Origin: Bugulina stolonifera
Lineage: Eukaryota > Bryozoa > Gymnolaemata > Cheilostomatida > Bugulidae
Length of the DNA: 64,000 bases
Direction of reading: 5' to 3'
Assembly: GCA_935421135.1 (NCBI GenBank)
Contig: OW285196.1
Location: 682,001 to 746,000 of the forward strand
The translations under genes and the position numbers were made by a program. The notes beneath the pieces were generated by a model. It was given only the letters and a program-made list of their open reading frames with translations. It made no database searches and had not been told where the DNA came from. Shown in pieces: positions 62,701-64,000 of this stretch. Position 1 is the first letter of the stretch; each line of letters opens with the position of its first letter.

Positions 62701-63694
62701 CAATATGAGTACATGTACTTTATACTAAGAAGATATACAATATGAGTACATGTACTCTATACGTTAGGATGACCTTTTCAAACAGTAGAGTATCCATTTC
62801 TAAAGTTTGTGTAAACAATAGCAAAGTGCCAATGCTAATAGCAGCACTAATTATTGAGTAACACTTTGGATATAGTACTTGTAGAGTGAGCTCATCTTAG
62901 AGCCTGTATAACATTTTATTCATAGTCATATTGTCTAACTGAAGCAAAATGTCACAGTTTAAAATTACGGCAAAATATTTTACTTCCAACACGCAGGATA
63001 CAAGAATGGTTTGTAGGCTACACTCGAGTAGAATATTGCAATATTTTAGTATCGTACATGCTAGCTACTCACTCTCAGTTAAACAAAGCTATCATTATAA
63101 CCATTTCGACACAATTTTTATAATGGCATATAAAATTAGTTTTGTGTAATATAAAACGGGAGACAAGTGAACACAAAATATGAATATAAAGTGAGCTGAA
63201 ATACATGCTAGAAATACATTCTAGAAATACATGCTAGAAATACATGCACAGACCGTGTGAACAGCAGGGATGGAGCTGGAAGCCATGCCACACACAATGG
63301 TAAGATACTGAGCTATTCATGCAGTGTACTGTAACATAATATCCTGTACTGTTATATTTTTACCAGATCCAAGCAGCATTCCAGAAGATTGACCTGGTCA
63401 ATTGTGATCCAGCCTTCTGTGTACGAATGCTGACCAGCATGGACCCTCTGAAGGTGCTGCCTGCCCTCAAACAGAAGCTGAAGAAGTGTGGATCTGAGTG
63501 GATAGAAGGGTTTATAGATGAGGATGGAGTAGCTAGGTGAGTGTATAGAATAGTTTATAGATGAGGATGGAGTAGCTAGGTGAGTGTATAGAATAGTTTA
63601 CAGTTATTGGATATGTTATGAAGTTGTCTTCTACTGGTTTTCTCTTTTCCTCTCCAGGGCTATGTTTCATCTCTTTCAACTTGGGTTCGTTTAA
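23327..63694 (+). CDS. Host gene B, large multi-exon gene with formin-like 3' exons
   Basis: The proposed exons are: 23327-23468, 25499-25542, 30949-31060, 31507-31591, 34289-34327, 46196-46382, 48774-49040, 49316-49371, 50103-50244, 50347-50411, 51937-52053, 52292-52391, 63265-63299, 63367-63536 and 63658-63694. All use GT-AG introns, and codon phases agree at every junction except 34327/46196, where an exon is missing or a boundary is wrong. The middle is polar and serine/lysine-rich (KQKKHKSKHDPSKPPSY). The end (ALKQKLKKCGSEWIEGFIDE) resembles the N-terminal GTPase-binding/FH3 start of formins such as INF2. A stop soon after means no FH2 domain is seen. The rest is unrecognised. Confidence 0.55.
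23495..23612. repeat. ~41-bp tandem repeat
   Basis: Three copies containing CAGTGACCACACAGTCCAGT. Confidence 0.75.
23778..24013 (+). CDS. Possible alternative exon or chance frame
   Basis: The 78-codon frame has a natural-looking C-terminal half (GDKDFYLVLVERGQLRFMIN) ending in TGA. Strand-like periodicity faintly recalls a laminin-G-type fold, but this is only an impression. It lies in the intron between the gene B exons at 23327 and 25499. Confidence 0.2.
24186..24650. repeat. 20-bp minisatellite
   Basis: About 23 copies of GTGTGAAATACCCTGTAGAA with CCC/TCC/ACA variants. The minus-strand frames through it (FHTSTGYFTLL repeats) are artefacts. Confidence 0.92.
24651..25498. other. Intron of gene B, nothing recognised
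   Basis: Contains only an ATT microsatellite near 25026-25058. Confidence 0.4.
25499..25542 (+). CDS. Gene B exon, 44 bp
   Basis: TCATACAG acceptor and GGATGG/GTAAGT donor, phase 1 in and phase 0 out, coding IAWKLEPRLVLIGW. Confidence 0.55.
25543..26845. other. Intron of gene B, nothing recognised
   Basis: A short GC-richer patch (26340-26640) opens a 73-codon minus frame without a domain; it may be a remnant of a dispersed element. Confidence 0.35.
26846..28640. repeat. Widely spaced 150-bp inverted repeats
   Basis: 26846-26997 and about 28482-28637 are near-perfect reverse complements (for example GGAAATGCGTAGCAGTAAAT and its complement), separated by ~1.5 kb. They could be termini of a DNA transposon or two copies of a dispersed repeat. 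I see no clear target duplication and no transposase in between. A G-run follows at 27285-27302. Confidence 0.65.
27434..27482. repeat. Small hairpin, pre-miRNA-sized stem
   Basis: AACACAGTCTTCAGCTGAAA and TTTCAACTAAAGACTGTGTT pair with about three mismatches around a 3-base loop. This may be a tiny MITE; the loop is too tight for a typical animal pre-miRNA. Confidence 0.45.
28740..28880 (+). repeat. Possible tRNA-like SINE fragment
   Basis: AGGTTCAAACCTC near 28810 fits a B box, with a weak A-box-like GTGGTCAGTAAATGTG upstream. No related copy in the window. Confidence 0.25.
28881..29630. other. Intron of gene B, nothing recognised
   Basis: AT-rich, short frames only. Confidence 0.35.
29632..29755. 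repeat. 20-22-bp tandem repeat
   Basis: About six copies of a unit built on AATGCTAGCTACATGTGTAC. Confidence 0.8.
30183..30240. repeat. AATAATAGT microsatellite
   Basis: Runs of AATAATAATAGT; the same motif recurs at 30880-30915, bracketing the GC-rich block between. Confidence 0.8.
30396..30790. repeat. GC-rich ~209-bp tandem duplication
   Basis: Two units start AGCCCGAGTTCCAA at 30401 and 30610, and both continue through GAGGGCCT.AGGCTA, CCCCGGCAG and CCCAAGGTCCTAGC to CCGGCAGCATTG. The block is far richer in G+C than its surroundings. Frames on both strands are open because stops are rare at this composition. Confidence 0.8.
30949..31060 (+). CDS. Gene B exon
   Basis: TTTTGTAG acceptor and AAAG/GTAAGA donor, phase 0 in and phase 1 out. 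The peptide begins IKVEFWQDTRRPPSGMPFG and ends basic. Codon use and splice sites look real. Confidence 0.65.
31507..31591 (+). CDS. Gene B exon
   Basis: ATGTAG acceptor and AATGG/GTAATA donor, phase 1 in and phase 2 out, proline-rich peptide VTGSPPHPSVSYPLG. Confidence 0.6.
31592..32270. other. Intron of gene B, nothing recognised
   Basis: AT-rich, no repeat or frame of note. Confidence 0.35.
32275..33950. repeat. 67-bp minisatellite, ~25 copies
   Basis: The unit contains AATACATAGTGTGAATATCT, GACACCATAGCAGGCACTAG and TAGACTGTCCTCTATAAAT. Several variant types (ATGACACC/ATAACACC, AGACTG/AGGCTG, CATTTTGTGGATATC) recur in order, which suggests block duplication. It ends in the intron before the exon at 34289. 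Confidence 0.95.
34289..34327 (+). CDS. Gene B exon, 39 bp (tentative)
   Basis: CTCTACAG acceptor and GTTG/GTGAGT donor. Its phase fits the exon at 31507, but the outgoing phase 2 does not fit 46196. Confidence 0.4.
34328..34961. other. Intron of gene B, nothing recognised
   Basis: AT-rich, no element recognised before the hAT boundary. Confidence 0.35.
35215..35345. repeat. GTAAGTGTAGT array at the BEL insertion site
   Basis: About ten 12-bp GTGTAGTGTAAG units. The BEL element inserted at a GTAAG of this array; related units continue at 44087-44160. Confidence 0.85.
35346..36192 (-). repeat. BEL 3' LTR
   Basis: 847 bp; minus-strand ends TGTAGTAGAACC and CTGCTATA. Matches 43240-44086. Confidence 0.93.
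36193..36202 (-). promoter_or_regulatory. BEL polypurine tract
   Basis: AAGGTGGGAG on the minus strand directly precedes the 3' LTR. Confidence 0.6.
36470..42283 (-). CDS. gag-pol: BEL/Pao Gag-Pol polyprotein
   Basis: 1937 residues in one frame. In order: coiled-coil acidic/basic N-terminus (~130-185); DUF1759-type Gag (~270-460); a CX2C-type finger (500-512) and two zinc knuckles (533-546 CFACGESGHGSTSC; 554-565); Pao-type aspartic protease, DSA at 675-677; reverse transcriptase with SCDIQKMF (990-997) and YVDD (1067-1070); RNase H acidic residues near D1247, E1292 and D1322; integrase with an HH-CC zinc module (~1555-1597) and catalytic D1628, D1690, E1741; C-terminal DUF5641-like segment (LKSGDLVLVRDD). 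Length and order are normal for BEL/Pao. No stop or frameshift interrupts it, so it may be functional. Confidence 0.95.
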   Translation of the reverse strand: MNDTMASNVSLIDLDDPEQHTAHKQYDISNRRTRPARDTRVSQLGIESQKNELAFSLYAAIKKDLRAVDSIFKQCCNNPSLETLNIGISDVETKAEIMTSEYSKLSHLSNNKVEKKVQSFFEYFIGEVGATVQKLTTKRDELLATAEEESRVEKEELEKSRLEQEERDLEEFIEERRRRQRADREHQSSDEGLGRKYESTPIQIQQVNYPRMPTDGPRLIKAQAINLSPCDSPRSSRVMDSIPNHIEHDHRTTHNDTSDLNTSLSKLAQNIAMGIKSSKRVDIEPEVFSGNPLEYDDWECDFNSYLELAGVEDGAEKIRYLKKYVSGPAREAIKGLFYVRNNESYLQAREKLKARFGNQLDVARHMRNKLDSWPKIAANDNKGLQEYADYAENCRSAMSSLSGLRILDDPQVNEKLAGVLPEWTRRKWATKVYKSQKNVGEYPSFAEFTTFLNEVAEMQSIPLLQNQRRQDQAPKDQYYRSGPKTRVFATQNNSHKDAGCLFCTQNHHTTDCYELSERPYHQRIKFLQGQRLCFACGESGHGSTSCMNRHRIICKKCRKPGHPTCLHKRKEDWDETPGPNRYKNTPRPIDSQEAHTKSATAEPPITTSKKTTFSSVEENESEQCNDGLPDSQPTKHANKNTRSVAQGKLFNMGMPVYVSTKSDPNNQVLVYAFFDSASDHSYVTKDLANQLQPRKLCSKPIEVETMTGDIQNSQVTEYGDLVIKGYFNGEVGLSSAYEWNQIPNSTGEFADNINVQEYAHLKPLTELLPPPIDAPVGLLLGANCASAQFPLEAVRGRENQPYAMRTELGWVVFGVENQTDKKTKSKMTQISDEEVGEKMMSQEDFKFLEIMDQQTTITIGGSYQMPLPFKKRPCLPNNFEQAKKRLDSLYNRFKKDKNLKEEYTNFMNDLIDTGLAEPVNEIDTPNPGEMWYIPHFAVKHPQKQKLRVVFDCKAQYAGTSLNDHLLQGPDLMNSLIGILCRFRRESIALSCDIQKMFYNFLVSPDDRNYLRFLWHDKEERPQTYKMKVHLFGATSSPAVATYGLRKIAENNKAISSEAASFIKRDFYVDDGVTSIKSEAEAIDLIWAAREICGKGNLRLHKFTSNSKSVLASLPETERAVQDVELFSGHLPEQRTLGLQWSMHTDAFKFVNNVKTKPDTRRGILSIISQLYDPLGFIAPYTLLGKNILQKTNKAKLGWDDAIPEEIAGEWNKWMAQLPALEQITISRCFKPKDFGKVVRTDLHHFCDASDVGIGACSYIRQTNDQGQVHMSFLLGKSRVIPSKGLFTTPRCELMSAVVATQLSKTLHNELDMELDGEYFWSDSMIALGWITNDSKRYKAFVHNRVRLILSRTEASQWLHVPGDLNPADIASRGKLCNQLKNSMWFSGPEFLSKQVVPLMEQNQKFPAHSDEKDLEVKSLKTAVVTSNMPPIANKFEKFSTWDKLKRSIAVVQSIHKTASNKWAVKPITLTSLQEAATTIISKVQRSSYGKELQEVKAGKPINKRSPLRKLNPFIDKEGLLRVGGRAAKGQTLCFEEKHGIILPREHHVSTLIVRHHHNSVHHQGRNATQAAIRNAGYWIVGAARLVTHCLHTCITCKRLRGKPVEQIMAELPAPRLEPCAPFTHIGMDCFGPFQVKERRSEVKRWGLLLTCLYSRAVHVEILDDMTADSMINALRAFICLRGAVKSIHCDQGTNFIGACNEFQREVNSLDPKSTLARYLENNQIEFKFNAPHASHAGGVWERQIRSIRSVLSALMGGKYKQRLSTSGLRVVFYEAMATVNSRPISVSAVNDPEIPVLTPNHLLTAKTIGTTPPPGIFDDTEVYGTKMWRKSQQLANDFWKAWKGDYLASINKRQRWEQPKPNLKSGDLVLVRDDNLPRNLWSIGMVDKTTEGADGMVRRVTINMANSGIDNTGKRVFSSTILERPVQQVILLQKGIS
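42284..43239 (-). other. BEL leader region
   Basis: Untranslated leader between the 5' LTR and the ATG. It contains three spaced copies of GGACGCTCCAGAAGGGTGGA-like units (about 42888, 42945, 43092), each followed by GTAAAT, and a ~50-bp duplication with TTAGTTCCTTGTTGTGAAGT (43126-43206). The sequence beside the LTR (GTGAAGTCTTTTC on the minus strand) does not begin with TGG, so I could not assign a primer-binding site. Confidence 0.6.
43240..44086 (-). repeat. BEL 5' LTR
   Basis: 847 bp, same ends as 35346-36192; carries the promoter for the leftward transcript by family rule. Confidence 0.93.
44855..45015. repeat. ~40-bp tandem repeat
   Basis: Four units with GCACTGTGACTACTTGTCAT and CACCATACACTGTG. 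Confidence 0.8.
45355..45495. repeat. Purine-rich AGGACATGTTAGAGGGG array
   Basis: About seven units of 16-20 bp; minus-strand frame is an artefact. Confidence 0.8.
45826..46034. repeat. 26-bp minisatellite
   Basis: Eight units of CTACAGCCCAGCACACTGGT plus ACCTCA. Confidence 0.9.
46196..46382 (+). CDS. Gene B exon
   Basis: TTTATTAG acceptor and TTCAG/GTGAAC donor, phase 0 in and phase 1 out. The peptide includes SKRRLSYLPNIHRFSRC and a serine-rich tail. An acceptor at about 46291 would suit the phase of 34327 better. Confidence 0.6.
46508..47636. repeat. 23-bp minisatellite, ~49 copies
   Basis: Unit GTATTGTCTACTGTACGTAC plus AAG, with C/G/A variants at one position. The series of variants near 46700-46930 recurs near 47140-47400, so a block of about 20 units has been duplicated. 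All long frames here are repeat artefacts. Confidence 0.95.
47637..48022. repeat. 14-bp GTCTACACGTACAT minisatellite
   Basis: About 27 units with CG/CA variants directly follow the 23-bp array, sharing its GTCTAC and GTAC words. Confidence 0.9.
48184..48284. repeat. TTGTG microsatellite
   Basis: About 18 pentamers in tandem. Confidence 0.95.
48285..48773. other. Intron of gene B, nothing recognised
   Basis: AT-rich, short frames only. Confidence 0.35.
48774..49040 (+). CDS. Gene B exon, lysine/serine-rich
   Basis: TATTGTAG acceptor and AAAAG/GTTAAT donor, phase 1 in and phase 1 out. Starts with a highly charged KKENLKKQKKHKSKHD segment and continues polar and probably disordered. It is the clearest exon of the series. 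Confidence 0.72.
49316..49371 (+). CDS. Gene B exon
   Basis: TTTGTAG acceptor and CACCAG/GTAAAG donor, phase 1 in and phase 0 out, coding STRHTDEVITPVSLPSHQ. Confidence 0.58.
49485..49630. repeat. Purine-rich GGGGAAGGGGAGGAAGAGAA array
   Basis: Degenerate ~20-bp units of strong strand asymmetry in an intron of gene B. Confidence 0.8.
49770..50080. repeat. ACT/ACC trinucleotide array
   Basis: About 100 near-perfect CTA/CCA-type triplets; open in all frames on both strands, which explains long poly-Leu, poly-Ser and poly-Val frames. Confidence 0.95.
50103..50244 (+). CDS. Gene B exon, acidic
   Basis: TATACAG acceptor and TCAA/GTGAGT donor, phase 0 in and phase 1 out. Peptide EQESRPRENTTPTETECS and onward is polar and acidic. 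Confidence 0.68.
50347..50411 (+). CDS. Gene B exon
   Basis: CTGTAG acceptor and AAAG/GTACGT donor, phase 1 in and phase 0 out, coding AVAGAHTKQSAASRLSLK. Confidence 0.66.
50412..50570. repeat. ~40-bp tandem repeat
   Basis: Four units with ACATACTAGTAGTATATGCT and GTATGATATAT. Confidence 0.82.
50572..50799. mobile_element. Truncated hAT MITE copy with an expanded 3' repeat
   Basis: Matches the right two thirds of 20829-21201 (TTTGATGTTCAGTT, GTCTGTAACTGAAAATCACT) and ends GGTTGGGAACCCCTG. The CCCTAGGGGTGTGTGTA segment near its end has expanded to four tandem copies. The left end is missing. Confidence 0.78.
50800..51250. other. Intron of gene B, nothing recognised
   Basis: No repeat or frame of note. 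Confidence 0.35.
51258..51425. repeat. 39-bp minisatellite
   Basis: Four units of CATAGGCTACATAGTATGTA plus CCTCCATACTACAGACCTA. Confidence 0.88.
51937..52053 (+). CDS. Gene B exon
   Basis: GGGTAG acceptor and CGCTTT/GTGAGT donor, phase 0 both sides. The peptide includes IVEITSWRDLIYALQKDRF, amphipathic and protein-like. Confidence 0.66.
52115..52285. repeat. ACAGTATACACGATACA array
   Basis: Degenerate 13- and 26-bp units directly before the next exon. Confidence 0.8.
52292..52391 (+). CDS. Gene B exon
   Basis: CGAACAG acceptor and CATCG/GTAAGA donor, phase 0 in and phase 1 out. Peptide RGSIVYNVFRLEKTIGSK and onward. The next matching acceptor is at 63264, so the 9.6-kb element at 52793-62402 lies in this intron. 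Confidence 0.66.
52624..52765. repeat. Dispersed repeat, copy 2
   Basis: Similar to 50-180; ends just before the target duplication of the next element. Confidence 0.6.
52787..52792. repeat. Target duplication TGCATA, left
   Basis: Exact direct repeat of 62403-62408. The 6-bp length is typical of Polintons/Mavericks. Confidence 0.85.
52793..53313. repeat. Left terminal inverted repeat
   Basis: 521 bp, reverse complement of 61891-62402 with a few substitutions and short indels. The inner half is extremely GC-rich with a GCGCGCGTACGCGCGCG palindrome near 53057-53073. The open frames inside on both strands mirror each other in the two repeats and are composition artefacts. Confidence 0.95.
53316..54050 (-). 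other. Unresolved region between the left repeat and the polymerase
   Basis: The minus strand shows a possible acceptor (TTTGTAG) directly before a run of GAT codons that would encode about 20 aspartates, then GDEETSIHLSRLSISIS in the same frame until a TAA. A second frame ends at a good donor (CACTCG/GTAAGT near 53380). These could be exons of a small acidic protein reading toward the terminal repeat, or chance. No homology is recognised. Confidence 0.25.
53727..53794. repeat. CAT/ATG microsatellite
   Basis: About 22 perfect CAT triplets, ended by CATCGTCGT-type variants to the left. Confidence 0.95.
54054..54059 (-). terminator. Poly(A) signal for the polymerase gene
   Basis: AATAAA on the minus strand about 180 bases after the polymerase stop codon. 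Confidence 0.5.
54240..54806 (-). CDS. Polymerase exon 4 (motif C to C-terminus, frameshifted)
   Basis: The TTTCACAG acceptor is followed by motif C DTDSAYMA (54758-54769 encode DTDS). The frame is lost at the C5-T-C5 run (54518-54528); the conserved downstream C-terminal segment (SSKGLNKR and onward, ending TSPIEC and TAG at 54240) is in the next frame. The short size of the defect suggests a recent indel or an assembly error. Confidence 0.78.
54903..54994 (-). CDS. Polymerase exon 3, 92 bp
   Basis: Long pyrimidine tract (CT repeats) and CTGTTAG acceptor; donor GATAG/GTGAGT. Encodes RAKLRMLEFYYDFMD, the conserved helix between motifs B and C in this polymerase group. Confidence 0.8.
55095..58777 (-). 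CDS. Polymerase exon 2 (fingers, OTU-like, exonuclease, palm A, Vsr-like, motif B)
   Basis: Acceptor TATAG at 58778-58782 and donor AAAAG/GTAAGT at 55095. Open from its start to the TGA at 55359-55361, then open again in the same frame through motif B (near 55244-55264). The zinc finger CQLCGLVLRSAF lies upstream of the ATG at 58685, so that ATG is internal. Confidence 0.85.
58651..59400 (-). repeat. Tandem copies of the polymerase first-exon region
   Basis: A 268-bp block (58651-58918) covering the exon 2 start, intron 1 and exon 1 is repeated almost perfectly at 58919-59186. The intron/exon 1 part occurs a third time, diverged, to about 59400. Each copy holds an ATGTCAACAAGT start and a GTTAGT donor; in the third, TAA follows shortly. 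Confidence 0.85.
59459..59466 (-). promoter_or_regulatory. TATA-like element for the polymerase gene
   Basis: TATTTAAG on the minus strand, with CTCCGCCCACTG just upstream (59475-59486), points toward the polymerase. It lies just outside the left arm of the inverted-repeat array. Confidence 0.4.
59519..60062. repeat. 540-bp inverted-repeat array between the divergent genes
   Basis: The left arm (59519-59784) is made of ~31-bp units such as CCCGATGTGAATCCGAAGCC plus TCCCGATGCAC; the right arm (59791-60062) is its reverse complement. The centre CCCCGATGTG-ATTTGA-CACATCGGGG is a perfect 10-bp hairpin with a 6-base loop. The core word CATCGGGG recurs about every 10-20 bp. Its position between promoters of replication genes suggests an origin or shared enhancer; this is inference. 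Frames through it are repeat artefacts. Confidence 0.92.
60106..60112 (+). promoter_or_regulatory. TATA box of the SSB-like gene
   Basis: TATAAAG, about 90 bases before the ATG, with a plausible initiator TCACAGTCT ~27 bases downstream. Confidence 0.6.
60195..61542 (+). CDS. Putative single-strand-DNA-binding protein with two OB-like domains
   Basis: Exon 1 60195-60715 and exon 2 60813-61542 join in frame (AT plus G) over a 97-bp GT-AG intron, giving 416 residues. Residues 1-175 are disordered: lysine clusters that could act as nuclear signals (SKKRKSPKGK) and an acidic patch (DEEGGDGDDDDG). Two similar domains follow (about 188-283 and 312-405). Each has a glycine/valine-rich first strand (GTVLEVSGG / GSVLVVTALRP) and ends in MVYLGQQETAKGQNTF / MVYKGQKTSKSGRTF. 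This pattern, with FLPGR in domain 2, resembles OB-fold proteins found near transposon polymerases. Function in replication is inferred from fold impression and context. The frame is intact. Confidence 0.7.
60716..60812 (+). other. Intron of the SSB-like gene
   Basis: GTAAGT donor at 60716 and TTATTGTAG acceptor ending at 60812; splicing keeps the frame, and reading through hits TAA at once. Confidence 0.75.
61609..61865. repeat. ~103-bp tandem repeat downstream of the SSB-like gene
   Basis: Two and a half units with AAACTCGTGTATCATTACCC, CATAGTCGTATATC and TTGATTTTATATTATTACTC. AT-rich, in sharp contrast to the adjacent terminal repeat. Confidence 0.85.
61705..61710 (+). terminator. Possible poly(A) signal of the SSB-like gene
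   Basis: ATTAAA about 165 bases after the stop codon; repeated in the next unit of the tandem repeat. Confidence 0.35.
61891..62402. repeat. Right terminal inverted repeat
   Basis: 512 bp, reverse complement of 52793-53313, ending CTATACTACT. Close to but not fully identical with the left repeat. Confidence 0.95.
62403..62408. repeat. Target duplication TGCATA, right
   Basis: Exact copy of 52787-52792. Confidence 0.85.
62473..62640 (+). repeat. tRNA-derived SINE, copy 2
   Basis: GAGCTGGTGTAGTGGTAGCA (A box) and GGGTTCAAACCCC (B box) with proper spacing, then the non-tRNA tail TCTCTGACTGCTCAAAAATA. Matches 10315-10482 in reverse and the fold-back at 10570-10740. Confidence 0.75.
62648..62765. 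repeat. ~37-bp tandem repeat
   Basis: Three units with ACTAAGAAGTTATACAATAT and GAGTACATGTACTTTAT. Confidence 0.85.
63198..63248. repeat. 14-bp repeat GAAATACATGCTAG
   Basis: Four units immediately before the gene B exon at 63265. Confidence 0.85.
63265..63299 (+). CDS. Gene B exon, 35 bp
   Basis: GTGAACAG acceptor and CAATG/GTAAGA donor, phase 1 in (fits 52391) and phase 0 out. Contains an ATG (MELEAMPHTM), so it could alternatively be the first coding exon of a separate formin-like gene. Confidence 0.55.
63367..63536 (+). CDS. Formin-like exon (N-terminal regulatory region)
   Basis: TTTTACCAG acceptor, GCTAG/GTGAGT donor, phase 0 in and phase 2 out. The 56 residues include NCDPAFCVRMLTS and ALKQKLKKCGSEWIEGFIDE, resembling the start of the GTPase-binding/FH3 region of INF2-type formins (a DPxxCxRxL turn, then a leucine/lysine helix and W-x2-x-F). 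In formins this region autoinhibits actin assembly. Family assignment is from memory of the pattern only. Confidence 0.6.
63658..63694 (+). CDS. Gene B exon ending in a stop
   Basis: CTCTCCAG acceptor; phase 2 in; codes AMFHLFQLGFV then TAA at 63692-63694. A weak GTTCGT donor at 63685 would avoid the stop and allow the formin frame to continue beyond the window. Confidence 0.42.
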
Positions 63695-64000
63695 ATCTCT
63701 ACGACTATGTTAATATGATTCCAAAACCCCAAAATCACTCTACTCACTGATATAATCATCATTTGATATCTTCAGTTAACTGTTCAGTATCTTGAAATAA
63801 GAGCTGCCAATTATGATTGTGTTTTGTATAATGTGTCTGCAGTCAGTACACACAGTATATCTACCTGCAGCACACACAGTATATCTACCTGCAGTATATA
63901 GGTTACTACATGTGGTGATGGTATTACCTATAAACTACATCTTGTGTTGTGATGAGATAGACCAGCCCGTGGGGAGCCGGGTTCATGGGTTTGCAGAACG
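63695..64000. other. Window end, nothing recognised
   Basis: Includes a two-copy repeat of CACACAGTATATCTACCTGC near 63849-63895. Confidence 0.35.

Overview
This looks like nuclear DNA of a metazoan, probably a marine or other aquatic invertebrate; a sponge is possible but I cannot show it. The reasons are AT-rich DNA full of TACATGTA-type palindromes, GT-AG introns with consistent codon phase, a BEL/Pao retrotransposon (a lineage known from animals), hAT elements, tRNA-derived SINEs, Polinton-type termini and many minisatellites. No bacterial operon, CRISPR array or rRNA gene was seen.

Layout. 1-13.2 kb is gene-poor and repeat-rich. Its centre is a nested stack at 4921-9951: a solo LTR interrupted by a non-autonomous hAT element and by an LTR element that carries gag but no pol, itself hit by another solo LTR. 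An uninterrupted copy of the outer LTR at 21413-22430 serves as the empty site for both inner insertions. 13.2-14.5 kb holds the 3' part (or all) of host gene A. From about 23.3 kb to 63.7 kb a long plus-strand host gene B can be followed as about 15 small exons; most junctions agree in phase. Its last exons resemble the N-terminal regulatory region of formins. Its introns hold minisatellites, a RTE-like LINE fragment lies upstream, and two large elements sit inside: a young, intact BEL/Pao element (35346-44086, LTRs with one difference, 5-bp target duplication), itself inside a second hAT copy (34970-44620), and the element at 52793-62402.

The most interesting object is that 9.6-kb element, in one intron of gene B. 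It has ~515-bp GC-rich terminal inverted repeats starting 5'-AGTAGTATAG and an exact 6-bp target duplication TGCATA, as in Polintons/Mavericks. I see only two clear genes, divergently transcribed from a large 31-bp-unit inverted-repeat array. On the minus strand is a spliced family-B DNA polymerase with C2H2 fingers, an OTU-like segment, a proofreading exonuclease, a Vsr-like nuclease segment and palm motifs; it is broken by one in-frame TGA and one frameshift. On the plus strand is an intact two-exon gene with an acidic/basic N-terminus and two tandem, OB-like domains, inferred to be a single-strand-DNA-binding partner. I found no integrase, packaging ATPase, protease or capsid gene, so it is either a stripped Polinton relative or a minimal polymerase-plus-SSB element mobilised in trans.
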